DNA from: Panacagrimonas sp.
GTDB lineage: Bacteria; Pseudomonadota; Gammaproteobacteria; Nevskiales; Nevskiaceae
Reading direction: 5' to 3'
Assembly: GCF_020697055.1 (NCBI RefSeq)
Contig: NZ_JAJFBP010000002.1
Span: 124,001-188,000 of the forward strand
Length of the DNA stretch: 64,000 nt
Shown in pieces: positions 62,710-64,000 of the stretch (position 1 is its first letter; every line of letters begins with the position of its first letter). The notes beneath the pieces are model-generated. The model worked only from the letters and a program-made list of their open reading frames with translations. It was not told the origin of the DNA and ran no database searches. The translations under genes and the position numbers were made by a program.

Positions 62710-63762
62710 TCAGCCCAGCCCTCGCAGAAAGTCGATCAAGAGCTTGTTTGTCTCCTCCGGATATTCCTGCTGAATCCAGTGGCCACTGCCGGCCACCATG
62801 TGGGTTCCGCGGTAGTTCGGCATGTGCTTGTCGGCTTCGGCGAGCGACTCCATGCCCCACGCGGTGCCGACGTCGTATTCGCCACCAATGAACAGTGCCG
62901 GCGGCGTCAGCGGCTTGCCCGCCATCGCCTCGAGATCCTGCCAGTCGTTGTCGACGTTGTGATAGAAGCTCAGCGGCCCGCCAAAGCCCGAGCGTTCGAA
63001 CTCACCGGCGTAGAAATCGAGGTCGGCATTGCTGAGCCAGTGCGGCATCGTCTCGGGATAGACGAACGCATCCTTGAGGCGAGCGCCCTTGGGCACGCAT
63101 AGCGGGCCCGCACGCAGCGTCTCGAGCGGACTCATCGGCGGCACGCCGGCGGCTTTCATCTGCGCCGCGAACATCGCGCCGACTTCGCCCGAGACGGTCC
63201 ACATGATGCCTTTCAGCCAGCCGCGCAGATCCTCTTCGATCTCGTCGATCACGTCGGCCTGCGCACCGAAGTAGTCCTGATAGAACTCCTTGTCCGCGCC
63301 TGCGATCACGCGGTGGTAGTCGCGCGGTCGCACCTCGCCGAAGGGACAGCCCGGCAAACCGATCACCGCGCGTCCGGCGAAGGGCACGCTGACGCCGACC
63401 ACCGCGCGACAGCGCTCGGGCCGCGTCCACGCGTACGTCCAGGTGACCGGCGCGCCCCAGTCGTGTCCGACCACGACGGGCTTCTCCACTCCATAGGCGT
63501 CGGCGATGCCGATCAGATCGTCGACCAGCGCACCGATGCGATAGGCCTCCTGCACCCGGAACTTCGAGGAGCGGCCATAACCGCGCTGGTCGACGGCGAC
63601 CACCTTGTATCCGGCCGCTGCCAAAGCCGGGATCTGGTGGCGCCACGAGTACCAGGATTCGGGAAACCCGTGCACGAGGATCACCAGCGGACCTTCGCCC
63701 TGCTCGACGGCATGAATGCGCGAGCGGCGGGTCTGGATGATCCGGTGCTTCCACGACTCCAT
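62710..63762 (-). CDS. Epoxide hydrolase (soluble alpha/beta-hydrolase type)
   Basis: A 350-residue alpha/beta hydrolase: HGFPESWYSWRHQIPALAAAGYKV (in pieces, residues about 31-54), nucleophile Asp in VVGHDWGAPVTW near residue 100, and base His in AGSGHWIQQEYPEE near the end. This is the soluble epoxide hydrolase pattern; haloalkane dehalogenases are close but usually have Asn/Trp halide residues after the first loop and HDWG with Trp, so epoxide hydrolase is preferred. The unknown gene at the right edge ends 41 bases upstream of its start on the same strand. Confidence 0.9.
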   Translation of the reverse strand: MESWKHRIIQTRRSRIHAVEQGEGPLVILVHGFPESWYSWRHQIPALAAAGYKVVAVDQRGYGRSSKFRVQEAYRIGALVDDLIGIADAYGVEKPVVVGHDWGAPVTWTYAWTRPERCRAVVGVSVPFAGRAVIGLPGCPFGEVRPRDYHRVIAGADKEFYQDYFGAQADVIDEIEEDLRGWLKGIMWTVSGEVGAMFAAQMKAAGVPPMSPLETLRAGPLCVPKGARLKDAFVYPETMPHWLSNADLDFYAGEFERSGFGGPLSFYHNVDNDWQDLEAMAGKPLTPPALFIGGEYDVGTAWGMESLAEADKHMPNYRGTHMVAGSGHWIQQEYPEETNKLLIDFLRGLG

Positions 63763-63802
63763 TTCGTTCTCCCGTCTTGTTGTTCGTAGTACAGCGGTCG
63801 TA

Positions 63803-64000
63803 TCAGGCCCGCCTGGGCAATGGCATTCCAGCGGGCTCGATCGCCTGCCGGGGATAGTTGCGTTCGATCAGCGTCTTCTGCCCGCGCAACTTGGTCCAGG
63901 CCCACTTGCCGATCACGCGCGCCATCATCGGCGGCGTCAGCATGGCCGTGGCCGGCTTGACCAGGTGGATCACGGCCAGGAACGTGCGGTAGGCGTCCAG
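63803..64000 (-). CDS. C-terminal end of an unidentified protein (cut by window edge)
   Basis: The minus strand is open from the right edge to a stop at 63803, giving the last 65 residues. They include LDAYRTFLAVIHLVKPATAMLTPP and end in MPLPRRA. I do not recognise the family from this fragment. Same strand as the epoxide hydrolase, 41 bases apart, so co-transcription is possible. Confidence 0.55.
   Translation of the reverse strand: MDAYRTFLAVIHLVKPATAMLTPPMMARVIGKWAWTKLRGQKTLIERNYPRQAIEPAGMPLPRRA

Noticed and set aside
62222..62860. A 212-codon minus-strand open frame in the intergenic region
   Set aside because: It overlaps the end of the epoxide hydrolase gene, has no motif and no ribosome-binding site, and contains the AT-rich promoter-like patch.
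62710..63762. Haloalkane dehalogenase
   Set aside because: The nucleophile and base fit both families, but the loop after HGFPESW and the overall pattern fit epoxide hydrolases better.

Overview
This is a high-G+C, gene-dense window from a bacterium with a Gram-negative envelope. It encodes an outer-membrane beta-barrel, periplasmic proteins and DUF1329/DUF1302/DUF748 families that are typical of Proteobacteria, and sigma32-like heat-shock promoters precede groEL. I see no phylogenetic marker finer than that. An aerobic, catabolically versatile proteobacterium (possibly gammaproteobacterial, of the hydrocarbon- or aromatic-degrading kind) is my inference. No rRNA, tRNA, CRISPR array, integrase or transposase was seen.

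Region 1 (about 1-13.2 kb) is the most striking. After the cut-off start of a MalT/LuxR-type regulator, a DJ-1/PfpI-like gene and an LLM (luciferase-like) oxidoreductase come seven tightly coupled plus-strand genes: LLM oxidoreductase, F420-dependent glucose-6-phosphate dehydrogenase (fgd), 6-phosphogluconolactonase, 6-phosphogluconate dehydrogenase, cofC, a cofG-cofH fusion and cofE. A 23-bp inverted repeat follows, then another LLM enzyme, a Ddn-type deazaflavin nitroreductase-family protein and cofD. Together these can make coenzyme F420, reduce it with glucose-6-phosphate, pull the product onward through the oxidative pentose phosphate route, and spend F420H2 on reductases.

Region 2 (13.2-32.5 kb) is a dense aromatic catabolism region. 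On the minus strand lies a biphenyl/PAH-type set (ring-hydroxylating dioxygenase alpha and beta, Rieske ferredoxin, dihydrodiol dehydrogenase-type SDR, type I extradiol dioxygenase, C-C hydrolase-type alpha/beta hydrolase, TetR). Next to it are an acyl-CoA ligase and a second minus-strand set (TetR, SnoaL-like, phenol-hydroxylase-type flavoprotein, VanA-type Rieske oxygenase, FAH-family hydrolase). A short divergent promoter region leads to plus-strand VOC, SnoaL, Rieske oxygenase, DUF748 and epoxide hydrolase genes.

Region 3 (32.5-36 kb) is a heat-shock island: groEL without groES, divergent from an Hsp20 gene, followed by a TetR gene. Region 4 (36-46 kb) pairs a Baeyer-Villiger monooxygenase and acyl-CoA ligase (minus) with a divergent lactonase-like MBL enzyme, iron-type alcohol dehydrogenase and cytochrome P450 (plus), which reads as a P450-ADH-BVMO-lactonase-ligase route for a cyclic compound. 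A TetR with a clear 23-bp operator then faces a phosphotransferase-family gene and an uncharacterised protein.

Region 5 (46-53.2 kb) is a glycogen cluster (glgB-glgC-glgP-glgA in transcription order). Region 6 (53.3-62.7 kb) is a five-gene operon ending at a strong terminator: DUF1329, YCF48-like propeller, DUF1302 barrel, second DUF1329, RND/MMPL transporter. It looks like a trans-envelope system for a hydrophobic substrate, with twin-arginine signals on both DUF1329 proteins and a 539-bp non-coding region upstream. The window closes with an epoxide hydrolase and the C-terminal end of an unidentified protein.
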